Shown here piece by piece: positions 21,083-32,414 of a stretch of DNA of 64,000 bases. A model generated the notes under the pieces. It saw nothing but the letters and a program-made list of their open reading frames with translations, searched no databases and had not been told where the DNA came from. The stretch spans positions 62,001-126,000 of the forward strand of contig NZ_JNJX01000001.1 of assembly GCF_000702805.1 (NCBI RefSeq), read 5' to 3'. Within the stretch, counting starts at the first letter, position 1, and the number at the start of each line of letters is the position of its first letter. Made by a program: the position numbers and the translations under genes. The DNA comes from Mycoplasma anseris ATCC 49234 (GTDB lineage: Bacteria > Bacillota_I > Bacilli_A > Mycoplasmatales > Metamycoplasmataceae).

Positions 21083-23037
21083 TAGATTCTTTCACCTGTT
21101 TCAAAATCAAATTGATGAATATTGTCAACATTTTTAATTGATAATTTAATTTCTTCATCGATTTCGTAATGCGATTTTTGAGTTAGATATACATTGGCTA
21201 GTTTATTGATTGATTCAATTCATATTTGAGCCAATATTTCTTTTCCCAAGTATTCAATATTCTTAATATTGCCTTTTAAAACATAGTTATTTTCATTTTC
21301 AACTAATGATTCACTTCTAAATCCAATGTGAATTTTTGATTTGGTGTAGTCTTTGTTTGCTACTTCACCTAAAACTGTGTTGCCAACAAGAATTTTATGA
21401 TCTTTTACATCAGCTTCAAAAATGGTCATTTCTGGCATACCTAAGAATTTTGCCACAAATTCATTTTTAGGTGTTCTATAAAGTTCCATTGGACTACCCA
21501 TTTGTTGCACTTTAGCTGTTGACATACATACAACCTTGTCACTAATTGACATAGCCTCTTCTTGGTCATGAGTAACAAATACAGTGGTAATTCCTAATTC
21601 TTGTTGAATTGAACGAATTCATTTTCTTGTTGAGATTCTTAATTTTGCATCTAAGTTTGAAAGTGGTTCGTCTAATAATAGAATTTTTGGTTTTTTAACA
21701 ATAGCTCTAGCGATTGCCACACGTTGTTGTTGTCCGCCTGATAATTGAGTTGGTTTTTTCTTTAAGTTTTTGGTAATTTCAACTCTTTGAGCAACTTCTA
21801 ATACGTCTTTAATAATTGCTTGATTAATTGTTAAGATGTTTGCTGATAATTCTTCAATTTGAGTTTGAAGTTCTTTTGGCATAAATAAAACTAATTTGTT
21901 CATTCTTGCATTAAAAGAACCTGAAATTTTGTATTTTTCAAAAATTGGTGTTAATAAGCTTAAAACAGCCATTCTATAAACTTTTTCAGTTTCTTTTTTA
22001 GTTACAACTAAACGTTTTTTAAGTTCAGTAACTTTTTTGTTTAATGGGCTCTTTTTCTTATTGTTTTCAGCAATGATTAATTTTTCCTTAGCTTGAGCAA
22101 TTTTGACTTTATTGTCAGCTTTGGTTTTATTGTATGTTTTATTGTATGTTTCTTCTAATTCTTTAATTGTGTGATTTTCTTTAAATTTAAGTTTAGTAAT
22201 CTGATTTGAAGCATTATTTTGAATTTCTTGAATTTCTTTATTTATATGCTGAAAATCTTTACCTATAGCTTTTAATTTAAGAATTTCTTCTTTTAATTTA
22301 ACAATTTTTGAATTAGTTTGAAATCTAATTTGATGAATTTCTTCTTTTGTGTCATTTTGAATGTTTTTAATATCATTAATAACATTCTTTGTTAAAGAAG
22401 TAAGTTCTGCAATATTTTTTGTCTTTAAGAAATTGTAATTGTTAATTTCATCTTCTGAAATGTTGCCTAATTCAGCAATAACTTCTGTTAAATATTTTTT
22501 AGTTTCTTTAGGATTATCAATTGTGAAATAACACTTCTTTCTTAAATCTTGAATTTTTTCTTCTGCAACTTTTTCATGTCTTAAAATAACTTCAAACACT
22601 TCTTGTTGAGCTAATTTTGATTTTTCTAATGTTTCTTCTTTTCAATGTGGATCATTCATTAATGGGAAAGCAATATTTTCATAAACTGACATATGTGGAT
22701 ATAGTGCATAGTTTTGAAACACTAATCCTAATTCACGTTGTTGTGGTGAATATTTAGTTACATCAATTCCTGAGAAAAAGATTTTTCCACTTGTTGGTCT
22801 TAATAAACCAGCAATAGCATTAAGAGTGGTTGTTTTCCCTGAACCTGAAGGACCTAATAAAGTAACTAATTCTCCTTTATTAATTGAAAAACTTACATTA
22901 TCCACTGCAACAGCATCACCAAAATCGATTACTAAATCCTTAATTTCAATTGTTGGAATGCTCTTTTTTTGTTCAAAACGCTCTTTAGAAAATTGATAGA
23001 TATCTTCTTGAGTTATTTTTGATTCATTATTTTTCAT
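21082..23037 (-). CDS. ABC transporter ATPase with a long coiled-coil insertion
   Basis: 651-aa ATPase of the MsmK/UgpC/MalK type. Walker [10 protein letters not shown] is at about 62-70, the Q-loop [19 protein letters not shown] at about 106-124, signature LSGGQQQR at about 432-439, Walker B ILLLDEP at about 452-458, then the [10 protein letters not shown] switch and a C-terminal OB-type regulatory domain. Between the Q-loop and signature, about residues 130-405 are an extra Lys/Glu/Ile-rich, mostly alpha-helical and coiled-coil-like segment. Normal MalK proteins of about 370 aa lack it. MG187/MPN134, the counterparts in M. genitalium and M. pneumoniae, are also oversized. One base separates it from the nuclease gene. 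Confidence 0.92.
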
Positions 23038-23038
23038 T

Positions 23039-23956
23039 TTAATCCTTAGTTAATATTGAATAAATGTTATTTTCAGGAGTAATTTTGCCTTCTTTATCAA
23101 ATGCTGGATCTAAAATTGTTAATGAATGAGATAGCATATCACCATGTGCTTTATACATGTTTGAGAATTCTTGTGGTGACTTAAAATGTTTTTCTTTAGT
23201 TTGATCATAAAAACCTTTTTTATTATCAATTGCATAATTTATTCCATATGCTAAATATGGGAATAGTAAATCTGAAATAGAAGGTTTAATATCAAGATTA
23301 TGGTTTGCTTTAAATGAATTGAAAACTGTTTTTTCTAATCTTGCTAAAGTGTAACCGTTTGCCAACATTTCTACTGAAAAACATTTTTCAAAGTTTTCTC
23401 CAAAGAAAATTTCTCCTACACTTCTATCATGTGAATTATCAGCTCAGTTATTAGTAATTAATCTCACAATTGATCCTTTAGGACAAATTGATTCAGCAAA
23501 AGCATGATCTATTTCAGCAAAAGCTTTTTCATTTGGATCTACTTCAGTGTTTGGTAAATGTTCTTCAAGAGTATCTATAGAAGATATTCTTACTTTAATT
23601 ATGCTTCCTTTACCTCTGGCTGGTGTACCAAAATAAGTAAATGAAGGGGTAATTGATCTTACAGTAACTGTGTCTCCATCAGCTCAACTAATTACTTCAC
23701 AATCAATGTAACTAAATTGTTCTCAATAATTGGTTTCTACTGTAATATCTTTGTCTTGAATTCTGTCGAAGATTGTTTTGCTGAATTTTCTATCAAAAAG
23801 GTTTCCAACTCTTGAATATTCATTAAATGGAATATATTCTCCAGTGGCTTTTACTGAATTATAAACAGGCTTTTTTTGACAACTTACTGCCAAAACAGGA
23901 ACAGATAAACAAACAAAAGGTGTTCCTAACAATAAGAGTTTTTTTAATTTATTCAT
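23039..23956 (-). CDS. Surface lipoprotein nuclease (staphylococcal nuclease fold)
   Basis: 305-aa lipoprotein. The signal peptide ends in the lipobox AVSC (Cys26). The SNase-like domain (about 85-210) keeps the catalytic set by alignment: DGDT (Asp95, Ca2+ ligand), VRISSIDTLE (Arg123, Asp128, Glu131) and DRSVGE (Arg178), then the typical end MLANGYT. The C-terminal third is extra. It is homologous in type and gene position to the Ca2+-dependent, sugar-nonspecific nucleases MG186, MPN133 and mhp379. Four TGA codons are read as Trp. It lies 15 bases after the binding-protein gene and one base before the ATPase, so digestion and import are probably coupled on the cell surface. Confidence 0.88.
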
Positions 23957-23971
23957 TTTTATCTTTTCTAA

Positions 23972-26116
23972 CTAGTTGAAAATAGGTTTGAAACGTTCGA
24001 TGAATTTGTCAAAAGTTGCTTCTTTTGGGTTTGTTTGAGCAATACTTGCAAGGGCTTTAGCTGTTGAAGTTAAAGCTTGTCTTAATGGATCTGATTTTGT
24101 TGAAGCGATATCTTCTACAGATTTGTAGTGTTCTGGATCTGTAACTGCTTTTTTAAATCCATCAAATGCAATTTTTTGGGCTTCGTTTAATTTTAAAGCT
24201 TTAATATCTTCTTCAGTTTGTGCAAAGAATGAAGATGTAGGAGATACATAACTTCCAAATAGGTTGAACATATCAATTGGGGTCTTATTAGTATAAGTTT
24301 TACCTTCAAATGAATGTGTTTTATATTTGTGAGTATAGAATCATTTAATGAATTCCATGATGGCCTTGTCTTCTCTGTCATTTGCATGCATTAAAACAAA
24401 TGAAGGGCCTTGAGTGAAGATTACATTGCTTTCTTCACTTGCACCAGTTGCTTTAAGTGGAATTGGTAATCAATCAGCTTCTTTTTGTTGAAGAGTTTCG
24501 TGTTTTCCTGCTTCAGTTAAATCTGATGCCAATAATACTGTAATAGGAGAATAATTTGAAGCAACTGAATCTTTATTGAATGTTACCCCAGTAACTTCTT
24601 TCTTAATATCTGGATTGTTTTGTGAAACAGCATATAATTTTCCATTTTCTTCTTTAAAAATCTTAGAAGTTGAAACAGCTATTTTTTGACCAGCATGTGC
24701 TGTCAAGAAGTCTTTTAATTTTTTATCATCCTTGGCTGTTTTAAGTTGATAATCATATTTGCCTTTTTCGCCGGTGTATGTACTGTAAAAGAAGTTATTA
24801 TTGTGTTTTCCGATTCCATCAATAATTTTGTTAGAATCTGTTGGAGCAGTGTAAGTTGCTGCATTAATAACACTGGTATTATCAGCAACTAAATCATTTG
24901 TTTCTACATAGTATGTTTTATCTGAATCCTCAACAAATGTGTGGCTTCAACCAGCTGTTGATCCCATTGAAATTGCAAGTTTGTGTAAGGTTAAGTCTGT
25001 TGAACCGTAGGCACCAGCACCACCAACTCAAATCGCTCCAGTTTTAATACCATCTAACAAAATATCCACTGCTTCTTTGAAAACTTTATATTCTTTAGAA
25101 TTTTTGTCATTTCAGAATTTTTTGTAATCATATCCACCAGTAACTTTTTCTTCTGGGTTTTTAGAAATGTAGTGTTTTTCAGGATTATCATTAGTTAATG
25201 AACCCACGATTGAGTTAACAGCGTTAGGGAATGAGTCAAGACCTAATACATAAGTTTGATTACTGTTGTTGTACATCTTTTTAAACAAGATTGATAATTG
25301 AATTAATTGTTTGTAATTTGAGAAGATTTCATCACTTAATTTAAATTGTTTAACATCTTCTTTAACTTTGTTCTTAACACCTTCGTTTGTTGTTTTTGAT
25401 GGTGCTCAAATTTTGTCAGCTTGAGTTGCATCAGTTGGTGTATCATCACTTGAAACTTTTTTACTATCAGTATAAGCCTTAATGTATTTGTCAATTAATA
25501 CATGAGGTTTTGACTCTTCATATGTTGCACCATATTCAGTCATAATTTCATGTAAAAATTTACCTAATAAAATTTGGTTTAAAGCCATCATTTCTGTTGA
25601 ACGAGAAATAGGTGCTACTCATTTTTCGTTTTTATCATTTAGGGCAATACGTTCATTTGAATGAGCAAACGCGTCTGCTAGGCCCAAAGAATTATAAACT
25701 TCATCAGGAATAGCTAAAGTCATTCTATATTGAACAATTGTTGAAGCAATAGCTGGATAGTTAATAACAATATTGTAACCACTAGAAGCATTACGTGCAT
25801 TTAAGTCAGCACTTATTTTTGAACCATCATAACCGCTAGTATTAATTAATATTTCCATTTGTAACATTTTGTCTTTGGCGCCACTTACTACTTCAGGTGA
25901 TTTATTAAATTCATCAACATATTTGTTGTATAAAGCAACCATTGCTGATAATGCTTTACCTTGATTATTGGTTGATGAAAAGCCTGAAAGAATTGATAGC
26001 TTACCATCATCATTTAAATCGTATCTACCTTTTTTAACGCAAGAAACTGTCAATGATGCAGCAACTCCCGCTAAAATTGGTAATAAAGTCATTGATAATA
26101 ATTTAGATTTTTTCAT
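23972..26116 (-). CDS. Large substrate-binding lipoprotein of the ABC importer
   Basis: 714-aa lipoprotein. A signal peptide ends in TVSC (Cys26). The body resembles extracellular solute-binding proteins in its alternating lobes (for example SPITVLLASDLTEAGKH and IFTQGPSFVLMHANDREDKAIMEFIKWFYTHKY), but is almost twice the usual size. Just after the anchor, DLNDDGKLS (residues 33-41) looks like a Ca2+-binding EF-hand or dockerin loop. GAAAGGA precedes the ATG. As the first gene of the nuclease/ABC operon it corresponds in position to MG185. The ligand is unknown; nucleotides or oligonucleotides are a reasonable guess. Confidence 0.85.
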
Positions 26117-26169
26117 GTTGTCCTTTCAAGAGTTAAAATAAATAATTCGATTTACACATATATAATTTT

Positions 26170-26175
26170 ATTATA
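26170..26175 (-). promoter_or_regulatory. Probable -10 box of the nuclease/ABC operon
   Basis: TATAAT on the minus strand, about 54 bases before the lipoprotein ATG, followed by an A/T-rich leader with a Shine-Dalgarno site. Confidence 0.45.
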
Positions 26176-26293
26176 TATTTACTAAATTTTTGAAATCTAG
26201 CAAGTCCAAACCTAAAATCTAATGAAATTTCACATAAAGAATTAAGTTTTTTATAAATAAAAATTATTAGAGCAATATTTATTTTAATTATTG

Positions 26294-26299
26294 TATAAT
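26294..26299 (+). promoter_or_regulatory. -10 box for the GDSL hydrolase gene
   Basis: TATAAT, 9 bases before the ATG, with no Shine-Dalgarno sequence. The mRNA is leaderless or nearly so. Confidence 0.55.
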
Positions 26300-26308
26300 T
26301 AAAAGATT

Positions 26309-28456
26309 ATGTGGGGCAAAAAATTGAAATTCGTTGCCTTGGGTGATTCGATTACTCAAGGATTTAATTCAAAAATAGGTGGTACTACCGCTGGTTTTAA
26401 AAAAGAAAATGAAGTTTTTTCAAAGGGTTTTAGTTATGCTGATTATTTAATGGAATACTTCTTTTATTATTTAAAACATAATAACCGAGAATACAAGGAA
26501 ATATGAAATGAATTTTCATATTCTAATTTTGGTTTAGCTGTTGCTAGGATAAATGATTATTTAAATATATTAGATGAAGACATTAACGATGAGGTTGTTG
26601 AACTTTTTCAATTAAATAAGAATATTGAAAAACAATTAGCAAATCAAAATTCCTCTTTTTTAAAATTAGAATCAGATGATATTAAATTAGATATTGAAAA
26701 ACATATTAAACAAATTAAAACTGAAATTTCACAAGCTAATTTAATTACAATTAGTTTAGGAGGGAATGAATATCAATCAAGTTTTCCGTTGGTACTTTTA
26801 AAAAGCCTTATTTTAGAAGAGAATTTTTTTATTAAACAGAAAATTAAAGAAAAAATAATAAATCAATTAAAAGAAATTGTTGTTTCCATTAAAGAACAAT
26901 ATTTATTATTTATTAAAAAAATTAAACAATTAAATCCAGAAGCAACCATTGTTATAGTTTCTTATGTGCCACCTTTTCTTCCTTTTTTATTATCATATGA
27001 AAAAATCTTAAAAAGAAAACATCCTCTTATTTTTAATGATTTTTGAAAATCTGTTTTAAATGTTATTAATTCTGCATTTGCAGAAGTTTCAATTCAAACT
27101 GGTACATTATTTGTAAATTGCTTTGAGTTTAAAAACTGAAATAGAGACTCAAGAAAATTAGTAGAAAATTTCTTGGATGTCCACCCTACCGAATTAGGAT
27201 ATCAACAAATTGCAAGAAAAATATTTTTAAAATTGCTAAAAACTAATTCATTAGATTTGAATTTAAATGTTGTAGAAAAAAATAATTATCTTTCTTCTTC
27301 ATTAAATATTGCCAAAAATATTTCTAATGATTGTAAAAATCATTTTCAACAACATTTAGAAATGTTATATAACCAAAACAGAATTAATGTTATTTTTCGT
27401 TCTTGGAACAAACAATCTAATCAAATTCAAAATCCTTATTTTGTTTTATTACAAAGAGAAACAAAAAACTTCATTGAAGAAGAAAGTAATTTGACAATTA
27501 CAACAAGAGAACAATACACTTCATTGAATGATATTTTAATTAAAAATATTTTTTCTATTTTTAATAACTTAGACGAAAAAACTGAATTTAGAAAAGCAAT
27601 TCTTAAATTAAAAGAATATAAATTAGTAAATAAGGTTTTTAAAGATGTTATTAATTCTCCGATTATTGAAGAAATTATTCAAAATATTGAAAAATTATAC
27701 AAAAAGACTGGTTGCATAAATCTGCATTTCTTTATTAAAAAAGCTTTAATGAAAAATGAAACTTTAATTATTGAATTGCTTAGAACATTAATAAACAAAG
27801 AAAATTCTATTTATAAAAAATCTATCTCAATGATCGTTGAAGCCACCATGAATGATCTACGAAATCAAATCAGAATCACAACTAAATCTTCTTTTTTTAA
27901 TACATTATTAAACAATCTAACTCTTAATGACAAATATAATGCTGATTTATTACTTTTATTAGAACAAATCAAAACCTTTTTATTAAACTTACCTAATAGA
28001 AACAAAATAGATCAAATTTATTATTCATTTTTAGAAAAAAATAAAGAAATTATTAAAGTGTTGTTTATTGATGTTGTTTCGCTATTAAAGGATTTATACA
28101 ATAATAATAAAGGCGAAATTTCACAAATAATTTTAAAAGGTTTTAACATCCCACAAAAAATTCTAAGGGATAAGGATTGAAAAAAAATAGAAACCACACT
28201 GGATAAATTCTTCTTGAATTTTGAAAAGACCAGCACACAAAAAGTTGTTTTCAAAACCTTTTTTAAAGCATTAAAGGCCATCAAACTTTGGGATTGAGTA
28301 GAATTAAAGGAATTTAAATTTAGTAAATTTTTATACTTGATTCTTAAGAAATTTGGAAAACTTATGTTTTTAAATATCTTTAATAAAAATACTCGTCTAA
28401 TTAATAAACTATTATTCATTTTGGTTAATTTAAAAATAAAAAATAAATTAAAATAG
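26309..28456 (+). CDS. SGNH/GDSL hydrolase with a long C-terminal extension
   Basis: 715-aa protein. The N-terminal part has SGNH esterase blocks: GDSITQG with the nucleophile Ser14, an Asn-Gly in SNFGLAV, LGGNEY (usual GxND) and DVHPTELGYQ with the catalytic Asp and His near residues 290-292. Such enzymes hydrolyse lipid or carbohydrate esters. The remaining 400 or so residues are helical, Lys/Asn/Ile-rich and of no recognised family. No signal peptide or lipobox is seen, so it is probably cytoplasmic or peripheral. It diverges from the nuclease/ABC operon, and TAG-GGAG overlaps the start signal of the next gene. Confidence 0.8.
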
Positions 28457-28463
28457 GAGAGTT

Positions 28464-29414
28464 ATGGAATTATTTGAAAAACAAGTCCCATTTAATACTG
28501 GATTTTTAAAAGTTAGTGAATTACACCAAATTTTTTATCAAGAATATGGCAATAAAAATGGTGTGCCAATTGTTTTTGTACATGGTGGCCCTGGTGGCGG
28601 TTGTAGCGATTCTAGTTCGCAATATTTCGACCCAAGTTACTATCACATTATCTTATTCGATCAAAGAGGTTGTGGCAAAAGTTTACCAAGTGCTGAAATC
28701 AAGGAAAACACCACTTGAGATTTAATCAAAGACATGGAAAAATTAAGAATCCATTTAAATATTGAAAAATGAATATTATTTGGTGGTTCTTGAGGTTCAA
28801 CATTAAGTTTAATTTATGCAATTAATTTCCCAAAAAATGTTAGTGGAATGATTTTAAGGGGGATCTTTTTAGGGAGAAAAAAAGATCAACATTATTTATA
28901 TCAAGAGGGTGCTTCATGATATTTTCCTGAAGAATATGAAGAATATAAAAATTTTGTTCCAAAACATGAACAAAATGATTTAATGAAGGCTTATTCAAAA
29001 TATCTAAATTCTAAAGATCAAGCTGTTGCTGAAAAAGCTGCTTATCATTGAGCAAAATGAGAATTAGGTTTAATAACCTTGGATAAAATTGATATTATTG
29101 AAGAAATCTTAAGCGATAAAAAAGCCAATTTAGAATTAGCAAGATTAGAAAACCATTATTTTATAAATAACATATTTATCGAAGATGATAATTACATTTT
29201 AAACAATATTCATAAAATCAAGGAAATAAAAACTATTATTATTCACGGAAGATATGATATGGATTGTGTTCCAGAAAATGCTTATTTACTATATAAAAAT
29301 TTAAGTAATGCCAAACTTTATTTTATAAGAGCAAGCGGTCACAGTTCTAAGGAACCTTTAATTGCTGAAGCTTTAGTACAAGCAACAGAAGAATTTAAAA
29401 AAGCAGAACTTTAA
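28464..29414 (+). CDS. pip: Prolyl aminopeptidase (alpha/beta hydrolase)
   Basis: Removes N-terminal proline from peptides. 316 aa. Signatures: VHGGPGGGCSD (oxyanion loop), DQRGCGKS, nucleophile elbow GGSWGST with the catalytic Ser, GRYDMDCVPENA with the Asp, and ASGHSS with the His. The Trp residues in GGSW and elsewhere are encoded by TGA. GGAG from the upstream stop region serves as ribosome site, so it is cotranscribed with the GDSL hydrolase. Confidence 0.93.
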
Positions 29415-29430
29415 CTTTGTCTGCTTTTTT
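29397..29430 (+). terminator. Terminator of the GDSL-pip operon
   Basis: AAAAAAGCAGA and TCTGCTTTTTT form a perfect 11-bp stem that starts inside the pip coding end. Confidence 0.9.
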
Positions 29431-29544
29431 AAATTCCTTGGTTTTTTAATTTCCTTTATATATTAAAACACTATATAAAAAATTCATCAACCATATGTTA
29501 AGTAAATAATAACAAAAAGGTTGTAATTTTATTTTTTATAAATT

Positions 29545-30882
29545 TTATTGATTTCGTTTTTTAAGAATAACAAGCATTTCAATATGATATGTTTGCGGAA
29601 ACATATCTATAACTTGAGCAAATTTAATTTCATATCCTTTTGTTAAAAACATTTGTAAATCTCTTATTAAAGTTCTTACATTACAACTAATATATGCTAT
29701 TTCTTTTATATCATTTTTAATTACAGAATCAATCAACTCATTTGTTAATCCGTTTCTTGGTGGATCAAATATTATTATGTCTGAATCAATGTTGTTGTTT
29801 ACTAAATATTTCGAAGCATCATATGTATTAAATTTCAAATTTGTAATGTTGTTATTTTTGCAATTTATTAAAGCGGTTGCTTCACTAGTTGGATTAATTT
29901 CTAAACACAAAACATTGTTAACATATTTAGATAAATAGCAACCAATTATTCCAATACCTGAATAAGCATCTATTATGTTTTTATTCTTAAAATCAATGTG
30001 TTTTATTAATAAATTAAACATTTTTTTCATTTGTGATTCATTAATTTGATAAAAAGAATTGTAATCTACTAAATAATGATTGCCATCTAAAATGTGTTCT
30101 AAGAATTTTTCTTCATTATCAAGATATGTTTTTTTTATTTTGATTAAATTTTTTTCAAATATTGACACAATAATTTGTAGTTTGTTAAAATCTATTTTTT
30201 CTTTTAATTTTGAAATGAAATCTTTAATGCTTTTTTCATCATTAAAAATAGCAAAAATTATTTGAACTCCAGTTTGTTCTTCATTAGTCCTTATTGTAAT
30301 ATTTTGCAAATCACAAATGTTGGCTCAATTTAAAAATTCTTTATCAGTTTTAAAAATCGAAATGATTTCTTTAGCGATTTGATTGATCGAAGATAATGCT
30401 AAATCAAAATTTGTTTGTTCAATTAATAAGTGGCTTTTTCTTTCATAAAAACCAAATTTTATTTCTTTTGGACTTTTTAAAATTTGAAGAGTTAATTTAT
30501 TACGATATTCAAATTGTTTTTTTGAAGGGATAATATTAGTAGAAATTTTATAATTACAATTTCGTTTGAATAAATCTGCAACTATTTTTTGTTTAAATTC
30601 TAATTGATCTTGATAATTCAAACTTAAAAGTGGCGCAGAACCAGCAGCATATAATTCTTTATTTTTTATTTCAATTCTTTTTGATGATTTCTTTATTATT
30701 TTTTCAATCTTTGCAAAAGCATATTTTTTATAAACACTTGTTAATTTGATATCAGCAATTTCGTTATTTAACATGTTTTCAACAAAAATAGAAAAATTTT
30801 GTGTCCTTATAACACCATAACCTTCATAACTTAATTCGGTTGTTTCTTGATTTTTTAGTATTTGTCCTATTTTATATTCCAT
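29545..30882 (-). CDS. RNA m5U methyltransferase (TrmA/RlmD type)
   Basis: 445-aa SAM-dependent enzyme that methylates C5 of uridine in rRNA or tRNA. An N-terminal TRAM-like domain is followed by a central domain and the methyltransferase core: YQINESQ, DAYSGIGIIGCYL (SAM loop), DPPRNGL and ISCNVRT with the catalytic Cys. The usual N-terminal Fe-S Cys cluster is not seen. One TGA (Trp) lies near the middle. It starts one base after the mnmE stop. Whether the target is 23S rRNA or tRNA cannot be told. Confidence 0.88.
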
Positions 30883-30883
30883 A

Positions 30884-32218
30884 TTATTTACCTAAACAAA
30901 ATTTACTAAAAATATTATCCAACAAAGCCTCGTTATCAAATTTTTTATTCATAATTTCTCTTAAATTTTCTCAAGCTTTTGTTAAATCTAAAATCACAAC
31001 TTCAGGACCAAAACCATTGTTTAAACCTTCTTTTACTTCCTGAAGATTTAATAATGTTGATTTTAATAAAGATAATTGTCGTGTGTTATATAAAATTTCT
31101 TTATCATTTAGATCAATATCTTTGTATTTTTCAATTAATTTACTTTTTAATTCATATAAACTTTTTGTTTTAGTAGAAATACATACTTTATCTTTTGGTA
31201 ATTTTTCAACTAAATCTCTTTTATTTAAAACATCAATGTATTGCTTGTTTTTAGAAAGTTCTCTAATTTTCTTGTCTTCTTTATTTTCTCTTTTATTTGG
31301 TTCATGTAAATGAACAACGATTTGAGCTTCTTTAATAGCTTCCAACGACTTATTAATCCCGATTGACTCAATTTTGTTTTTAGTATCTCTAATACCAGCT
31401 GTATCAATTAATTTAAACAAAATTCCAGCAATCTCAAATTCTCCTTCAACAATATCTCTGGTTGTTCCAGCAATGTTTGTTACAATTGCTTTTTCTTTTC
31501 CGATTAATAAATTTAATAAAGAAGATTTACCAACATTGGGTCTTCCTACTATAGCAACATTTACACCTTTGTAAATTTCGGTTGCATTATTTGATTTATC
31601 AATAATAATTTTTAATTTTTGTTCTAAATTGTTTATTAGTCTTAAAAGTTTTTCTTTATCCATTTGCTCGATGTCATTATAATCAGAATAATCAATATTG
31701 ATTTCTACTAAGGAAATAATTCTTAGTAATTCTTCATCTAATTTTTCAATTAATTCATTTATTTGTGGGTTAAATTGTGATATAGCGATTTCTGCTTGTT
31801 TATTTGTTTTAGCATGAATCAATGCATTAATAGCTTCTGCTTTTTCTAATGTAATTTTTCCATTTAAAAAAGCTCTTCTAGTAAATTCTCCTTTTTCTGC
31901 TAATCTAGCACCATTAGCAATTAATAAATTTAATATTTTATTTGTAACAATAATGCCTCCATGAGCATTTATTTCAATTGTATTTTCCCCAGTATAATTT
32001 TTTGTTCCAATAAAAAAATTAACTAACACTTCATCAATGATTTTTCCAGTTGAATTATCAATTATGTTTCCAAAAGTAATGGTACGATCTTCACCAATCT
32101 TACCAGTATAAACCTTTTTTAAAATATTAATTGAGTCTTCTCCTGACATTCTAATAATTGAAATAGCTTGATTAATATTTCCACTTGAAATAGCAACTAT
32201 AGTATCTAAGTAATTCAT
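30884..32218 (-). CDS. mnmE: tRNA modification GTPase MnmE
   Basis: With MnmG it modifies the wobble uridine of tRNAs. 444 aa. N-terminal folate-binding domain (DTIVAISSGNINQAISIIRMSG), helical domain, G domain (GRPNVGKSSLLN, DTAGIRDT, NKRD) and the C-terminal FCLGK with the essential Cys. The start at 32218 was chosen over an upstream in-frame ATG because the standard MnmE N-terminus begins here and TATAAT lies 7 bases upstream, so it is probably leaderless. Confidence 0.95.
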
Positions 32219-32225
32219 AATACAA

Positions 32226-32231
32226 ATTATA
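32226..32231 (-). promoter_or_regulatory. -10 box for leaderless mnmE
   Basis: TATAAT on the minus strand, 7 bases before the mnmE ATG. It falls inside the longer ORF, which argues against the upstream start. Confidence 0.6.
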
Positions 32232-32414
32232 TATAAAATAAAAAAATAAGACAAAATTGAAATTTTCTATTTATTTAAATTAATTATAATAATAAGCACT
32301 GTCGCTTTTGTTATTAAAAACAAAAAACATTATTTTTAAGTAGTTTTTTGATTATAAAGAAATGTTAATAACTTTGTTTAAATTGTTTATAATTTTATTA
32401 ATAAAGGAGAATGA

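Noticed and set aside
22127-22153. Tandem repeat as phase-variation site in the ABC ATPase
   Set aside because: It is only two in-frame copies of a 12-base unit, too short for slipped-strand switching.
32219-32254. Upstream mnmE start giving 12 extra residues
   Set aside because: The -10 box lies inside that extension and the MnmE N-terminus normally begins with the downstream Met.
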